DNA of 49,146 bases from contig JAKAKP010000022.1 in NCBI GenBank assembly GCA_021813445.1, forward strand, positions 1 to 49,146. The letters are read 5' to 3'. This document shows, piece after piece, positions 28,547 through 36,988 of this stretch (position 1 is its first letter; each line of letters begins with the position of its first letter). This stretch comes from Deltaproteobacteria bacterium. GTDB taxonomy: Bacteria > Desulfobacterota > Desulfobaccia > Desulfobaccales > 0-14-0-80-60-11. Position numbers and translations under genes: made by a program. The notes under the pieces are model-generated. The model had not been told where the DNA came from. It ran no database searches and was given only the letters and a program-made list of their open reading frames with translations.

Positions 28547-28652
28547 AAAGCAGTTCCCCTAACCTGTCACAGGTTGATAGCATATCTGTAGCGCCCTGAT
28601 TTAGGTTTTGAAATAGGTTCTATTCAGAGCGTCATAAATCTGTGCGCAGCAT

Positions 28653-28715
28653 TGTCACCCTGAGCGAAGCGAAGGGTCTAGATTCTTCGCCGTCTTCGAC
28701 GGCTCAGAATGACAA
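28653..28715. repeat. GTCACCCTGAGC...GCTCAGAATGAC inverted repeat
   Basis: Ends GTCACCCTGAGC and GCTCAGAATGAC are complementary except for two central bases; the middle holds GAAGCGAAGGGTCTAGATTC. This looks like the dispersed GTCATTCTGAGCGAAGCGAA-type repeat seen in many bacterial genomes. Only one copy is in the window. Confidence 0.7.
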
Positions 28716-28791
28716 AAGAGAACAGGCGGAAAAACATATTACGTTCTATATTTTTACTCCATTACTAAAAACCAAAAACTAAAAAACTGCA

Positions 28792-29742
28792 TTAGGCATG
28801 ATACCTCAATTGCAACTCCAGGGGGTGGGGGTGGAGATAATATTGCTCCTGCAAATATGGTTGACCGTATTTCCGGACGTAGTGGTTGATCAGGGTGAGC
28901 GGCGCCAAGAGGGGCAGGTCCCCCCGGCGGTAGGAGTCGATGAGCTCCAGCAATTCCTGTTTTTCATCGGGGGCTAAGACCTTCTTGAAGTAACCCTGGA
29001 TATGCTGGAGGACGTTGGCCTGTTTCTTGTTGGTGGCCTGGAGCTTCATGGCTTCCAGGAGCAGGGCCTGGTATTGGACGGCGAGCTCCGGAGCCGGCAT
29101 TTCCTTGGCCCGGGCCGTGAGTTTGCCCAGCAGCCGGTAATGCCCGGGGCTGTGGGCCAGGAGCAGCAGCTTGTGCCGGGTATGAAAGTTGATGAGATCG
29201 CCGCTGGTCCATTTTTGGGCCAGAAGCTCCTGCCAGCGTCCCAAAGTAAAGACCCGTTCGATGAAATTCTCCCGAATCCGGGGATCATGGAGGCGGCCCT
29301 CATCCTCTACCGGCAAATAGGGGAAACGGGCCATAAACCCGGCGGCAAAGAGGCCGGCGCCCCGCTTCACCGGCACGCCGTTGGCGTCGTAGACCTTGAC
29401 CCGGACCATGCCGCTGCTGGGGGAGCCGCTTTTGAAAATGAAGCCGCTGAGATTTTCCCGGGCCAGCTCCTCCAGACGGTTGTGCGTCCAGTTGAGCATC
29501 CGCTCGGTATGGTCGAGGTGGGTGTGCACCGTGAGCAGCCGGGGCGCAGCCGGGTCCCCCACCAAGCGCATGGCTTCCCGGGGCACCCCCAGGCCGCACT
29601 CCGCTTCGGGGCACACCGGCACAAAGTCCACGTACTGCCCCAGGGTATCGGTGAGAAACTGCTCCCACTTGTGCCCGCCGTCATAGCGGACTTTCTGGCC
29701 CAGAAGGCAGGAGCTGATGCCGATTTTGATTTTCGGGTGCAT
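28792..29742 (-). CDS. TudS-like (DUF523) protein fused to DUF1722 (YbgA-like) domain
   Basis: About 316 aa. The N-terminal DUF523 part has the Cys ligands of the [4Fe-4S] TudS family: ISSCLLG and PVCPEAECGLGVPREAM, plus KSGSPSSG. TudS enzymes desulfurise thiouracil; whether this one does is unknown. The C-terminal DUF1722 part (WTSGDLINFHTRHKLLLLAHSP, RKYGQPYLQEQYYL) resembles YbgA, found fused or next to photolyases elsewhere. ATG 29742 fits the conserved start; an ATG at 29793 would add 17 unconserved residues. Confidence 0.85.
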   Translation of the reverse strand: MHPKIKIGISSCLLGQKVRYDGGHKWEQFLTDTLGQYVDFVPVCPEAECGLGVPREAMRLVGDPAAPRLLTVHTHLDHTERMLNWTHNRLEELARENLSGFIFKSGSPSSGMVRVKVYDANGVPVKRGAGLFAAGFMARFPYLPVEDEGRLHDPRIRENFIERVFTLGRWQELLAQKWTSGDLINFHTRHKLLLLAHSPGHYRLLGKLTARAKEMPAPELAVQYQALLLEAMKLQATNKKQANVLQHIQGYFKKVLAPDEKQELLELIDSYRRGDLPLLAPLTLINHYVRKYGQPYLQEQYYLHPHPLELQLRYHA

Positions 29743-29868
29743 GGGAGTCAGGTTCCTGCCATTAGAATTTACTCCCGATTCCCTTTCTTGCATAGTTTAT
29801 TGCAAAGAAGGGGAGGTTGGGGTATTCCCCGGCGCCCGGATTTTCGCAAAAGGGCTGATAATCCCGGG

Positions 29869-31101
29869 TTAAGACAGACGGTTTTTGAAAATCTTTCCTG
29901 CCTTCAGGATCAGGCTGAGGTGAGTTTCCGGGTCTTGCAGCAACCCCAGGTCTGCCAAGGGATTGCCGTCGACTACGATTAGATCGGCATACGCGCCAGG
30001 GGCGATGACCCCGATCCGGCCGGTCAGGTTAAATAACTGGGCGCAGCAGATCGTCGCCCCTTGAATAATATCCAGCGGTTGCTGCACCTCGCGGCGGAGG
30101 CCGAATTCCAGGGATTGATGGCGGTGCATGGGGCCGATGAGGTCGGTACCGAAGGCGATCTGCGCACCTTGCCGGTGGGCCGCTTCCAGGGCGGCCAGGG
30201 CATGTTTCTGCAGCTCATTCGCCTTGCCTTGGAACTCCACCGGAAATCCCGATTCCTTCCCCTCCCGGCTCAACATCTCATAAGTGACCAGGGTGGGCAC
30301 GAAAAAGGCCCCTTTCGCCACCAACAGGTGGAGAGCTTCCTGGTCAATGAGATTGCCGTGCTCAATGGACCGGACTCCAGCCTTCAGGGCCCGGACAATG
30401 GCCCGAGACGTACAGGCGTGCGCCATCACATAGGTTTGTGCATCTTCGGCCTCGGCTACGATAGCCTGCATCTCCTCCAGGGAAAATTGGGCGGAGTCCA
30501 CGAGATCATTGGGGGAAGCCGCACCCCCGGAGGCCATGATTTTAATTTGCTGCGCGCCTAACCGGAGTTCCTCCCGGGCGGCCCGGCGCACTTCGGTTAA
30601 TCCATCGCAGATGCGGCCCAGGGTGCCCACGGTGGGGAAAGGCTGCGGGAATTGGGCCTCGCCTCGGGTCCGGGCATCCCCATGCCCGCCCGTTTTCGAC
30701 AGGGCGTGGCCGCAATAAAGGATACGGGGGCCCGGCAGCAGGCCCTCTTGCACGGCCTGGGCCAGACCCCAATCCGCGCCAGCGGCATCCCGCACGGTAG
30801 TGAAACCCCGATTTAGCATGGCCCGTAAAATTTGGGCGGCCCGGGCCGTAATATAGGCGGGAGACATACGCGCAATTTTGGCAAAATCCGCCTCCACCGC
30901 GGTGACATGGACGTGGGCGTCAGAGAGCCCCGGCATCAGGGTGCGGCCGGCCAGGTCGATGTTGGCCGCCCGGCCGGCTTTGAGGGGCCGGTCGCTCACC
31001 TCTTTGATGTAGGGACCTTCCACCAGCACGTGGTGTTCCGGGAGAAGTTCTCCGCGAGTCGTATCCAGTAGACGGCAATTGCTGAAGACCATGGCTTCCA
31101 T
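29869..31101 (-). CDS. Amidohydrolase family metal-dependent hydrolase
   Basis: About 410 aa, imidazolonepropionase/prolidase-like amidohydrolase. Metal ligands are visible: DAHVHV (HxH), the candidate carboxylated Lys in QIKIMASGGA, His in VMAHACTS and SIEHGNLID, and Asp in FGTDLIGP. The C-terminus returns to the small beta domain (GVIAPGAYADLIVVDGNPL). It should hydrolyse a cyclic amide or dipeptide; substrate unknown. ATG 31101 follows GGAAAGG; the frame is open to 31146. It runs divergently from the riboswitch operon and is not under its control. Confidence 0.88.
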   Translation of the reverse strand: MEAMVFSNCRLLDTTRGELLPEHHVLVEGPYIKEVSDRPLKAGRAANIDLAGRTLMPGLSDAHVHVTAVEADFAKIARMSPAYITARAAQILRAMLNRGFTTVRDAAGADWGLAQAVQEGLLPGPRILYCGHALSKTGGHGDARTRGEAQFPQPFPTVGTLGRICDGLTEVRRAAREELRLGAQQIKIMASGGAASPNDLVDSAQFSLEEMQAIVAEAEDAQTYVMAHACTSRAIVRALKAGVRSIEHGNLIDQEALHLLVAKGAFFVPTLVTYEMLSREGKESGFPVEFQGKANELQKHALAALEAAHRQGAQIAFGTDLIGPMHRHQSLEFGLRREVQQPLDIIQGATICCAQLFNLTGRIGVIAPGAYADLIVVDGNPLADLGLLQDPETHLSLILKAGKIFKNRLS

Positions 31102-31272
31102 GAGTAGACGCCTTTCCTTTGCAGAAAGAAAATAATCAAAAAGCAAATGTTACATACCTCAAATCTCCGGTTTTGTCCAAAAATGCCCGGGAAACCTCTG
31201 GGTCAGTTACCAGAAAATCACTCCGGACCCGCCGGGTTATGGTTTCAGCCGGAAGCTGCAGACGGTATAAGA

Positions 31273-31301
31273 TTGACAGCCCCGCAATTTCCCTATATGC
31301 T
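31273..31301 (+). promoter_or_regulatory. Sigma-70 promoter of the cobalamin operon
   Basis: TTGACA (31273-31278), a 17-bp spacer, then TATGCT (31296-31301). Predicted transcription start is near 31308, exactly at the 5' edge of the riboswitch fold. Confidence 0.75.
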
Positions 31302-31307
31302 TAATCA

Positions 31308-31470
31308 TCCGGGCACCCTTCGGGGTTTAATAGGGAAGACGGAGAAGAGCCGTCGCGGTCCCGCCGCTGTGACCGGGGACGAACCCTGCACGAAGCCACT
31401 TTTCCACTTAAGTGGAAGGGGAAGGCGCAGGCAGTAGGCCGATCCGGAAGCCAGAAGACCTGCCTGGAGG
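31308..31470 (+). promoter_or_regulatory. Cobalamin (B12) riboswitch
   Basis: Adenosylcobalamin-class leader. Seen: P1/P2-like start GGGCACCCTTCGGGGTTTAA with TAGGGAA, the CGCTGTGACCGGGGACGA core segment, an AAGCCACT segment, a peripheral AT-rich stem (CCACTTAAGTGG) and the B12 box AGCCAGAAGACCTGCC at 31449-31464. It precedes btuC and would repress the uptake and synthesis operon when cobalamin is abundant. Confidence 0.93.
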
Positions 31471-31561
31471 TCTAGAGCCCTCGCGAGAGACTTTAGGGCC
31501 GGACGCTGGAGACGCCCTGGACAAGCGCCTCCTATTTTAAGGATTAAGAAGCTGGGTGCAT

Positions 31562-31594
31562 CCTTAAGTCCATTCGGGACTTAAGGATTTTTTT
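31562..31594 (+). terminator. Riboswitch expression platform: terminator that also holds the btuC ribosome site
   Basis: CCTTAAGTCC (31562-31571) pairs with GGACTTAAGG (31577-31586), followed by A and an eight-T run. The run is directly followed by ATG 31596. The only ribosome-site candidate, AAGGA (31583-31587), is in the 3' arm of this stem. Confidence 0.88.
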
Positions 31595-31595
31595 T

Positions 31596-32702
31596 ATGAA
31601 AGATCCCTCCACCTCCACCGGAGCCGCAGGTCCCCTGGACCTGGCCGGGGCCAGAGACAAGCGCCGGGCCGGGACCCGGGCCTATGCCGCGGCCCTGGTG
31701 GCCCTGAGCCTGGGGCTGCTGGCCTCGCTCGTCCTGGCCACCGTCATCGGCCGCCTGGACCTGAGTTGGCAGGCCATCGCCTGGGTCATGCTGGGGAAAT
31801 TGGGCTTTGCCGTGCCCGCGGTGGACCGGACCACGGAGGTGGTAGTCTGGGGCATCAGGTTGTCCCGGGTGGTGCTCTCCGGCCTGGTGGGCGCTTCCCT
31901 GGCCACCGCGGGGGTGGTCTTCCAGGGGCTGTTGCTCAATCCCCTGGCCGATCCTTTTACCCTGGGGGTCTCCACCGGCGCGGCCTTTGGAGTGGCCCTG
32001 CTGGTGATCCTGGGAGTGGGCGGCAGCTTCCTGGGCCTGAGCCCGCTGCCCCTGGGGGCCCTGGCCGGGGCCCTGGCGGCCATGGTCATAGTGCTGGCCT
32101 TGTCCCGGGAGTCCGGCGGGCGCATCCGCAAGGAAACCCTGATCCTGGCGGGGATCGTGGTGAGTACCTTTTTGTCCGCGCTCATCAGCCTGATCAAAAG
32201 CCTGGACGAAGAGTCCCTGTCCGCCATCGTCTTCTGGATCATGGGCAGCTTCTCGGGCCGGGGCTGGATCCACGTGGGCTTTCTGCTGCCGTACGCGGTC
32301 CTCGGATTGGCCCTGGCTTTTGCTTATCACCGGGAACTGGACATCCTGGCCCTGGGGGAAGAGCAGTCCCACCACCTGGGGGTGGCGGTCTCCCAGGTAC
32401 GGCTCAAACTCCTGGTGGGGGCCTCGCTGCTCACCGCGGGCGCGGTGTCCGTGTCCGGGGTCATCGGTTTTGTGGGCCTGGTGGTGCCGCACCTGGTGCG
32501 GGTCCTGGCCGGGCCTTCCCACGGCCGGCTTCTGGTTCTCTCGGCCTTCACCGGGGCCCTGATCCTGATTTGGGCCGACGTGGCCTCCCGGGTCCTCCTG
32601 GCCAGCGGCCAGGAACTGCCGGTGGGGGTGGTCACCGCGCTGCTGGGCGGCCCCTTTTTCTTTTATCTCCTGAAAAGCAGGCGCACCCGGGGGATGTGGT
32701 GA
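31596..32702 (+). CDS. btuC: Corrinoid ABC transporter permease BtuC (FecCD family)
   Basis: Inner-membrane permease of a vitamin B12/siderophore importer, 368 aa with about ten membrane helices. Signature segments: RLSRVVLSGLVGASLATAGV, PLADPFTLGVSTGAAFG and GVIGFVGLVVPHLVR, the FecCD coupling region. A variable N-terminal 25 residues precede the first helix. It starts immediately after a riboswitch-controlled terminator, so corrinoid is the most likely substrate. Its stop overlaps the ATPase start. Confidence 0.93.
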   Translation: MKDPSTSTGAAGPLDLAGARDKRRAGTRAYAAALVALSLGLLASLVLATVIGRLDLSWQAIAWVMLGKLGFAVPAVDRTTEVVVWGIRLSRVVLSGLVGASLATAGVVFQGLLLNPLADPFTLGVSTGAAFGVALLVILGVGGSFLGLSPLPLGALAGALAAMVIVLALSRESGGRIRKETLILAGIVVSTFLSALISLIKSLDEESLSAIVFWIMGSFSGRGWIHVGFLLPYAVLGLALAFAYHRELDILALGEEQSHHLGVAVSQVRLKLLVGASLLTAGAVSVSGVIGFVGLVVPHLVRVLAGPSHGRLLVLSAFTGALILIWADVASRVLLASGQELPVGVVTALLGGPFFFYLLKSRRTRGMW

Positions 32703-33550
32703 TTCAGGCCGAGGGACTCAATCTGGGTTATGGAGAGCGCCTGGTGCTTAAGGACCTGAATTTCCGGGTGGCCGCCGGGGAGTTCGTGGGCATCCTGGGT
32801 CCCAACGGCAGCGGCAAATCCACTTTGATGCATGCCCTTTGCGGTCTCCTGGCCCCCAGAGAGGGGCGCATCAGCATCAAGGACCGGAGGCTGGAGGATA
32901 TTACCAGCCGCGTGCGGGCCCAGATTCTGGCAGTGGTGCCCCAGTCCAGCGACATGCGCTTTCCCTTTTCCTGCCTGGAGATCGTGCTCATGGGCCGCTA
33001 TCCCCGCCGCCGGCGCTGGGGGTCCCTGAGGGACGATGATCTGCTCTGGGCCTTAAAATCCATGCGCCGCACCACCACGGAGCATCTCCAGGACCGCCCC
33101 GTCACCGAGGTCTCCGGCGGCGAGAGGCAAAGGGTGGTGATCGCCCGGGCCCTGGCCCAGGACCCGGAGTTCTTGTTGCTGGATGAGGCCACCTCATCCC
33201 TGGATGTGCGCAAAAAACTGGAGATTTTTGAAATCCTGAAATTCCTGAACGCCACCAGGGGCCTCACCGTGCTCTGCGCCATGCATGATTTGAACCTGGC
33301 CGCGCTCTACTGCGGGCGGCTGATGTTCATCAAGGACGGGGGCATCATCCAGGACGGCCCCACGGAGGAGGTCTTTACCCCGGAGGTCCTGGCCCGGGTT
33401 TACCAGACCCCCATGGAGGTCATCCGCCACCCCGGCCACCAGCGGCCCTATGCGGTGATGCTGCCCTTGACGCCGGGGGCCGTAGCCGAAGAGGAAATAT
33501 TGGAGGCGGCGCAGGAAGTTCAAAGTTCAAGATTCAAAGTTCAAAGTTAG
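32699..33550 (+). CDS. btuD: Corrinoid ABC transporter ATPase BtuD (FecE family)
   Basis: Cytoplasmic ATPase, about 283 aa. Walker A GPNGSGKST, signature VSGGERQRVVIARAL, Walker B EFLLLDEATSSLD and switch His (AMHDLNLA) are all intact. GTG 32699 overlaps the btuC TGA (GTGA); GTG 32696 is an alternative. The region after the ABC core (GTPGAVAEEE) is a variable tail. The last ten codons ([10 protein letters not shown]) and the stop lie in a tandem heptamer repeat, so the native C-terminus has probably been replaced. Confidence 0.93.
   Translation: MIQAEGLNLGYGERLVLKDLNFRVAAGEFVGILGPNGSGKSTLMHALCGLLAPREGRISIKDRRLEDITSRVRAQILAVVPQSSDMRFPFSCLEIVLMGRYPRRRRWGSLRDDDLLWALKSMRRTTTEHLQDRPVTEVSGGERQRVVIARALAQDPEFLLLDEATSSLDVRKKLEIFEILKFLNATRGLTVLCAMHDLNLAALYCGRLMFIKDGGIIQDGPTEEVFTPEVLARVYQTPMEVIRHPGHQRPYAVMLPLTPGAVAEEEILEAAQEVQSSRFKVQS
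33517..33550. repeat. Tandem heptamer repeat forming the btuD 3' end
   Basis: Four units of AGTTCAAAG type run through the last ten btuD codons into its TAG stop. Same family as at 18671 and 35209. Confidence 0.85.
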
Positions 33551-33584
33551 AAGCAATGCGAACCTAAAGACGAGGAAAGGAGTT

Positions 33585-34115
33585 ATGGAATTATTGTTAG
33601 AACAGATCGAAAAAGGTCTTGATGCAAACCTGTATTATCTCTCTTTATTTGTAGCATTGTGTATTCCTGATATATGTGGAGCCATCGAATCAGAAAATAG
33701 CGAGGCAAATAGAGATAAATACTTAAAATGGATTGAAGAATATCTAATTAAAGCCAGGCCAGAAAAATATGGTCGCCAGTTATCTGCTGAACATATTTAC
33801 TATTTTAGATGTGCATTGCTACACCAAGGGCGCACAAAGCATGATCAGAAAATAGAATATAAAAGGATATTATTTGTAGAACCGGGTATAAAAACTGGAA
33901 TTGATAGTATTCATTGCTGTATTGTTGGATCAAGCGGCCAAGATAAATCTCTTTTAATAAATTTGATCCAATTTTGTACAGACATTATAACTGGTGTGAA
34001 ACTGTGGCAAAAAAATAATCTTACCAATCAGGATTATCTAAAGAATTATGAAAGGCTTATTAAAAGATATCCAAATGGGGTTAGTCCCATTTTTGGATGC
34101 CCAATTATTGGATGA
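33585..34115 (+). CDS. AT-rich hypothetical protein, possible HEPN-like fold
   Basis: 176 aa, from ATG 33585 with a good ribosome site (GGAAAGGAG). Codon use and base composition are far more AT-rich than the flanking genes, with many AAA, ATT, TAT codons, suggesting horizontal acquisition. The protein is helical. It contains YYFRCALLHQGR, an Rx4H motif like the HEPN RNase signature, though the usual polar residue after Arg is Cys here. No partner gene or signal peptide seen. It interrupts the btuCD-btuF gene order. Function unknown. Confidence 0.65.
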   Translation: MELLLEQIEKGLDANLYYLSLFVALCIPDICGAIESENSEANRDKYLKWIEEYLIKARPEKYGRQLSAEHIYYFRCALLHQGRTKHDQKIEYKRILFVEPGIKTGIDSIHCCIVGSSGQDKSLLINLIQFCTDIITGVKLWQKNNLTNQDYLKNYERLIKRYPNGVSPIFGCPIIG

Positions 34116-34202
34116 GTGCCTCGTATGAAGAGTCTCATAAATAAAAATATTGTACTCAAAGCATACCATGAGGCATATCTTAGCTAAATTGTCTGATCTC
34201 TA

Positions 34203-34319
34203 CTCCCTCCCCCTTGAGGGGGGAGGGTTGGGGTGGGGGTGGCGTCTTGGGGACGATAGCAGCTACTTGGCCAAGTCCCCCCCCTCCCCCCAACCCCCTC
34301 CCTCCGTGGGGAGGGGGAG
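34203..34319. repeat. Nested palindromic CTCCCCC/GGGGGAG element, copy 2
   Basis: Same family as 28195-28295, with a conserved centre (GGCGTCTTGG ... GGCCAAGTC). It lies directly before and into the 5' end of the btuF frame. Confidence 0.85.
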
Positions 34320-35211
34320 AATTAGAGAGTCCTTCCCGAACCTGTTGCTGATAGGGCTTCTCATTTCTTTCACATTAGGATGGTGCCAAGACCTGGCAGC
34401 AGCCCGGCAGATCAAGGACGACCGCGGCCAGGAGATTTCCCTGGCGGCGCCACCCCAGCGCCTTATTTCCCTTTATGGCGGGCTCTCCGAAGTCCTGGAG
34501 GCTTTGGGGCTGGGAGGGCGCGTGGTGGCCCGCATCCAGGGGGATGAGACCCTGAAGAACATCCCCACGGTGGGGACGCACTTGCAACCCAATGTGGAGA
34601 TGATCCTGGGACTGAAACCCGATTTGGTGGTCCAGGGCGGGGTGCCCAAGGGGCTGCCGGCGCTCAAAAAGCTGGAGGCGGAAGGGGTGCCGGTGGCCAT
34701 GTTCGCACCCCATGATTTTCCGGGGCTCTTCAGCATGATCCAGCGCCTGGGACTGCTTACCGGCCGGGAAAAGGCCGCGGCCGCGTTAAACCGCAGCCTG
34801 GAAGAGCACCTGCAGGCAATAGCCCGGCGGTTGCAGGGGGCCAAACCGGTGCGGGTTTTCTTCGAGGTGCGCTGCCTTAACCTCCTGGCCGCGGGCCGGG
34901 GCTCCATGGTGAATGACATCATCACCCGGGCCGGGGGGGTCAATATCGTGGAGAGCCCCCAGAAGCTGGCCCCCTATGGTCTGGAAGCCCTGCTCCAGGC
35001 CCAGCCGGAGGCCTACGTGATCCAGCAGGGGCCCATGAACCGGAGCCCGGAAGACATCTATGCCCGGCCTTACTTCCAGGAACTGCGCGCGGTCAAGGCG
35101 CGGCGGGTGCTGGTGGTGGACGAGAGTCTCTTTTCCCGGCCCGGCCCCCGGTCCGCAGACGCGGTGGAGCAGTTGGCGCGGTTTCTCCACCCGGAGGCAT
35201 GGGAGAGATAG
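34306..35211 (+). CDS. btuF: Corrinoid-binding periplasmic protein BtuF-like
   Basis: Substrate-binding partner of BtuCD, about 300 aa. A signal peptide (RGRIRESFPNLLLIGLLISF, cleavage near LAAA) leads to the helical-backbone binding fold (PQRLISLYGGLSEVLEALGLG, LKPDLVVQGG, NIVESPQKLAPYG). The frame is open from 34150, but residues of that extension are a translated repeat (residues about 18-54), so GTG 34306 inside the repeat is preferred: it gives a normal basic n-region, though with no clear ribosome site. ATG 34150/34168 remain possible. The TAG stop abuts a heptamer repeat. Confidence 0.85.
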   Translation: MGRGRIRESFPNLLLIGLLISFTLGWCQDLAAARQIKDDRGQEISLAAPPQRLISLYGGLSEVLEALGLGGRVVARIQGDETLKNIPTVGTHLQPNVEMILGLKPDLVVQGGVPKGLPALKKLEAEGVPVAMFAPHDFPGLFSMIQRLGLLTGREKAAAALNRSLEEHLQAIARRLQGAKPVRVFFEVRCLNLLAAGRGSMVNDIITRAGGVNIVESPQKLAPYGLEALLQAQPEAYVIQQGPMNRSPEDIYARPYFQELRAVKARRVLVVDESLFSRPGPRSADAVEQLARFLHPEAWER

Positions 35212-35368
35212 TTCAAAGTTCCAGGTTCAAAGTTCAAAGTTAAGACTGCGAATCTCGGGGATTTTATAAGGACTTCAAGGTGAGCCACAGGCTCCTGAAT
35301 GGCTATCATGAAAGAATTAGTGATGAGAAACCTAACCTTGAACCTTGAACTTTGAACATTGAACTTTT
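35209..35368. repeat. Inverted pair of tandem heptamer repeats flanking an 88-bp core
   Basis: Forward units (TTCAAAG type) at 35210-35243 and complementary units (CTTTGAAC type) at 35332-35368. The outer ends touch the btuF stop and lie just before the cbiA start. Confidence 0.8.
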
Positions 35369-35375
35369 TTGAAAT

Positions 35376-36761
35376 ATGACTCAACAAAGCCGAGGCCTGG
35401 TCATTGCGGGAACGCAGAGCGGGGTGGGCAAGACCACCATCACCCTGGGGCTGATCGCGGCCTTGCGGCGGCGGGGATTGGCGGTGCAGCCCTTCAAGGT
35501 GGGGCCGGATTTCATCGATCCGGGCCACCACACCCGGGCCGCGGGCCGGGTCAGCCGCAACCTGGACGGCTGGATGCTGAGCCGGGACATCAATCTCACC
35601 CTGTTTCGGCGCCATGCCCGGGAGGCCGAGATCGCGGTGGTGGAAGGGGTGATGGGGCTCTTTGACGGCTATGACGGCCTGAGCGAGGCCGGCTCCACCG
35701 CCCAGATGGCCAAGTGGCTAGGGCTGCCGGTCCTGCTGGTGATGGACGCCCGCTCCCTGGCCCGGAGCGCCGCGGCCCTGGTCCACGGCTTCGCCACCTT
35801 CGATCCGGCCCTGGCCCTGGCCGGCGTGGTCTTTAATCGGGTGGGCAGCGCCGCACATTTAAAATACTTGGAGCAGGCCCTGAGCCAGCTTGACGGCATA
35901 AGATGCCGGGGCGGCCTGCCCCGGGAAAGGGAACTGGCCATTCCCGAGAGGCATTTGGGCCTCTTCACCGCGGAGGACCATCCCCTGGAGGAGCAGCGGC
36001 TGGAGCATCTGGCGCAAGTTATGGAGGAGCACCTGGACCTGGAGGAGCTCCTGGCCTCGCTGCCGCGGCTGAATCTGCCCCATGAAGCCCCGGAAGAGGC
36101 AGAACCCCGCACCGTGCGCCTGGGAGTGGCCCGGGACCAGGCTTTTTGTTTTTATTACGAGGAGAACCTAGAGCTGCTGGCCCGTTGCGGCGCGGAGCTG
36201 GTGCCCTTTTCACCGCTTAATGACCGGGAGTTGCCCGAAAATTTGCACGGACTTTACCTGGGGGGCGGCTACCCGGAATTATCGGCCGCGGCCCTGGCGG
36301 CCAATATGGGTCTGAAGCGCAGTATCGCCCGGCAGGCTGCGGCCGGCCTCCCCATTTATGCGGAGTGCGGCGGGCTGATGTATCTCGCCCGGGAGATCGA
36401 GGACCTGGAAGGCAGGCGCCACCCCATGGCCGGGGTGCTCCCTTTAAAGGTGCGGATGCTCCCCCGGCTCAAGGCCCTCGGCTACCGGGAGGTCACTCTG
36501 ACGGCTTCGGGGTTATTGGGACCGGCGGGCACCAGGGCCCGGGGGCACGAGTTCCACTACTCGGAAATCACCCATGGCACCGAGGAGTTGCCCAAGCTCT
36601 ACCGAATCACCGCCAGGCAGGGGCAGGAGGCCGGGGCCGAGGGCTATTGCATCAACAACGTCTTGGCCAGCTACGTCCACCTGCACTTTTTAAGCAATCG
36701 GGAAGTGGCCCGGCATCTGGTAAGCAAGTGCCGGGAGTATCGGCAATCCCTGAAGAGATGA
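35376..36761 (+). CDS. cbiA: Cobyrinic acid a,c-diamide synthase CbiA
   Basis: Amidates the a and c side chains of cobyrinate using glutamine and ATP. 461 aa, normal. The N-terminal P-loop is GTQSGVGKTT, with KVGPDFIDPGHHT and GVMGLFDGYDG. The C-terminal class-I glutaminase has the nucleophile Cys in YAECGGLMYL and the ends of the triad in HEFHYSEI and YVHLHF. Part of the corrinoid biosynthesis operon. Confidence 0.96.
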   Translation: MTQQSRGLVIAGTQSGVGKTTITLGLIAALRRRGLAVQPFKVGPDFIDPGHHTRAAGRVSRNLDGWMLSRDINLTLFRRHAREAEIAVVEGVMGLFDGYDGLSEAGSTAQMAKWLGLPVLLVMDARSLARSAAALVHGFATFDPALALAGVVFNRVGSAAHLKYLEQALSQLDGIRCRGGLPRERELAIPERHLGLFTAEDHPLEEQRLEHLAQVMEEHLDLEELLASLPRLNLPHEAPEEAEPRTVRLGVARDQAFCFYYEENLELLARCGAELVPFSPLNDRELPENLHGLYLGGGYPELSAAALAANMGLKRSIARQAAAGLPIYAECGGLMYLAREIEDLEGRRHPMAGVLPLKVRMLPRLKALGYREVTLTASGLLGPAGTRARGHEFHYSEITHGTEELPKLYRITARQGQEAGAEGYCINNVLASYVHLHFLSNREVARHLVSKCREYRQSLKR

Positions 36762-36780
36762 GCGTCTCTGATGGGAATGG

Positions 36781-36967
36781 TTAAAAGTTCAAGGTTCAAT
36801 GTTAATACTGCGACCCCCAAGGATGGCGTCCCAGGGAATACCTAAAGATTGCTCGGAATTTTTCTCCCTCCCCCTTGATGGGGGAGGGCTGGGGTGGGGG
36901 TGAAATTGGTGGCAATCAAGCAAAAATCCCCCCTCCCCCCGGCCCCCTCCCACAAGGGGAGGGGGAG
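36781..36967. repeat. Heptamer units followed by palindromic element copy 3
   Basis: AAAGTTCAAGGTTCAATG at 36781-36805, then the CTCCCTCCCCCTTGATGGGG ... CACAAGGGGAGGGGGAG element at 36863-36967. Confidence 0.8.
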
Positions 36968-36988
36968 TGATGATGACTCAGGTTCTGA

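Larger units (their letters stand above)
28138..28791. other. Gene-free gap packed with three repeat families
   Basis: 654 bp between a divergently placed chelatase start and the next gene. It contains the repeat elements at 28195, 28465 and 28653, and otherwise AT-rich DNA. No ORF with coding character was seen. Confidence 0.7.

Noticed and set aside
31147-31437. Short ORF running through the riboswitch
   Set aside because: The DNA is explained by the promoter and aptamer; the peptide has no features and no ribosome site.
31766-32698. Continuous upstream frame of btuD suggesting a large fusion protein
   Set aside because: The upstream part is a Gly/Pro/Arg-rich out-of-frame reading of btuC; the ATPase fold begins at 32699.
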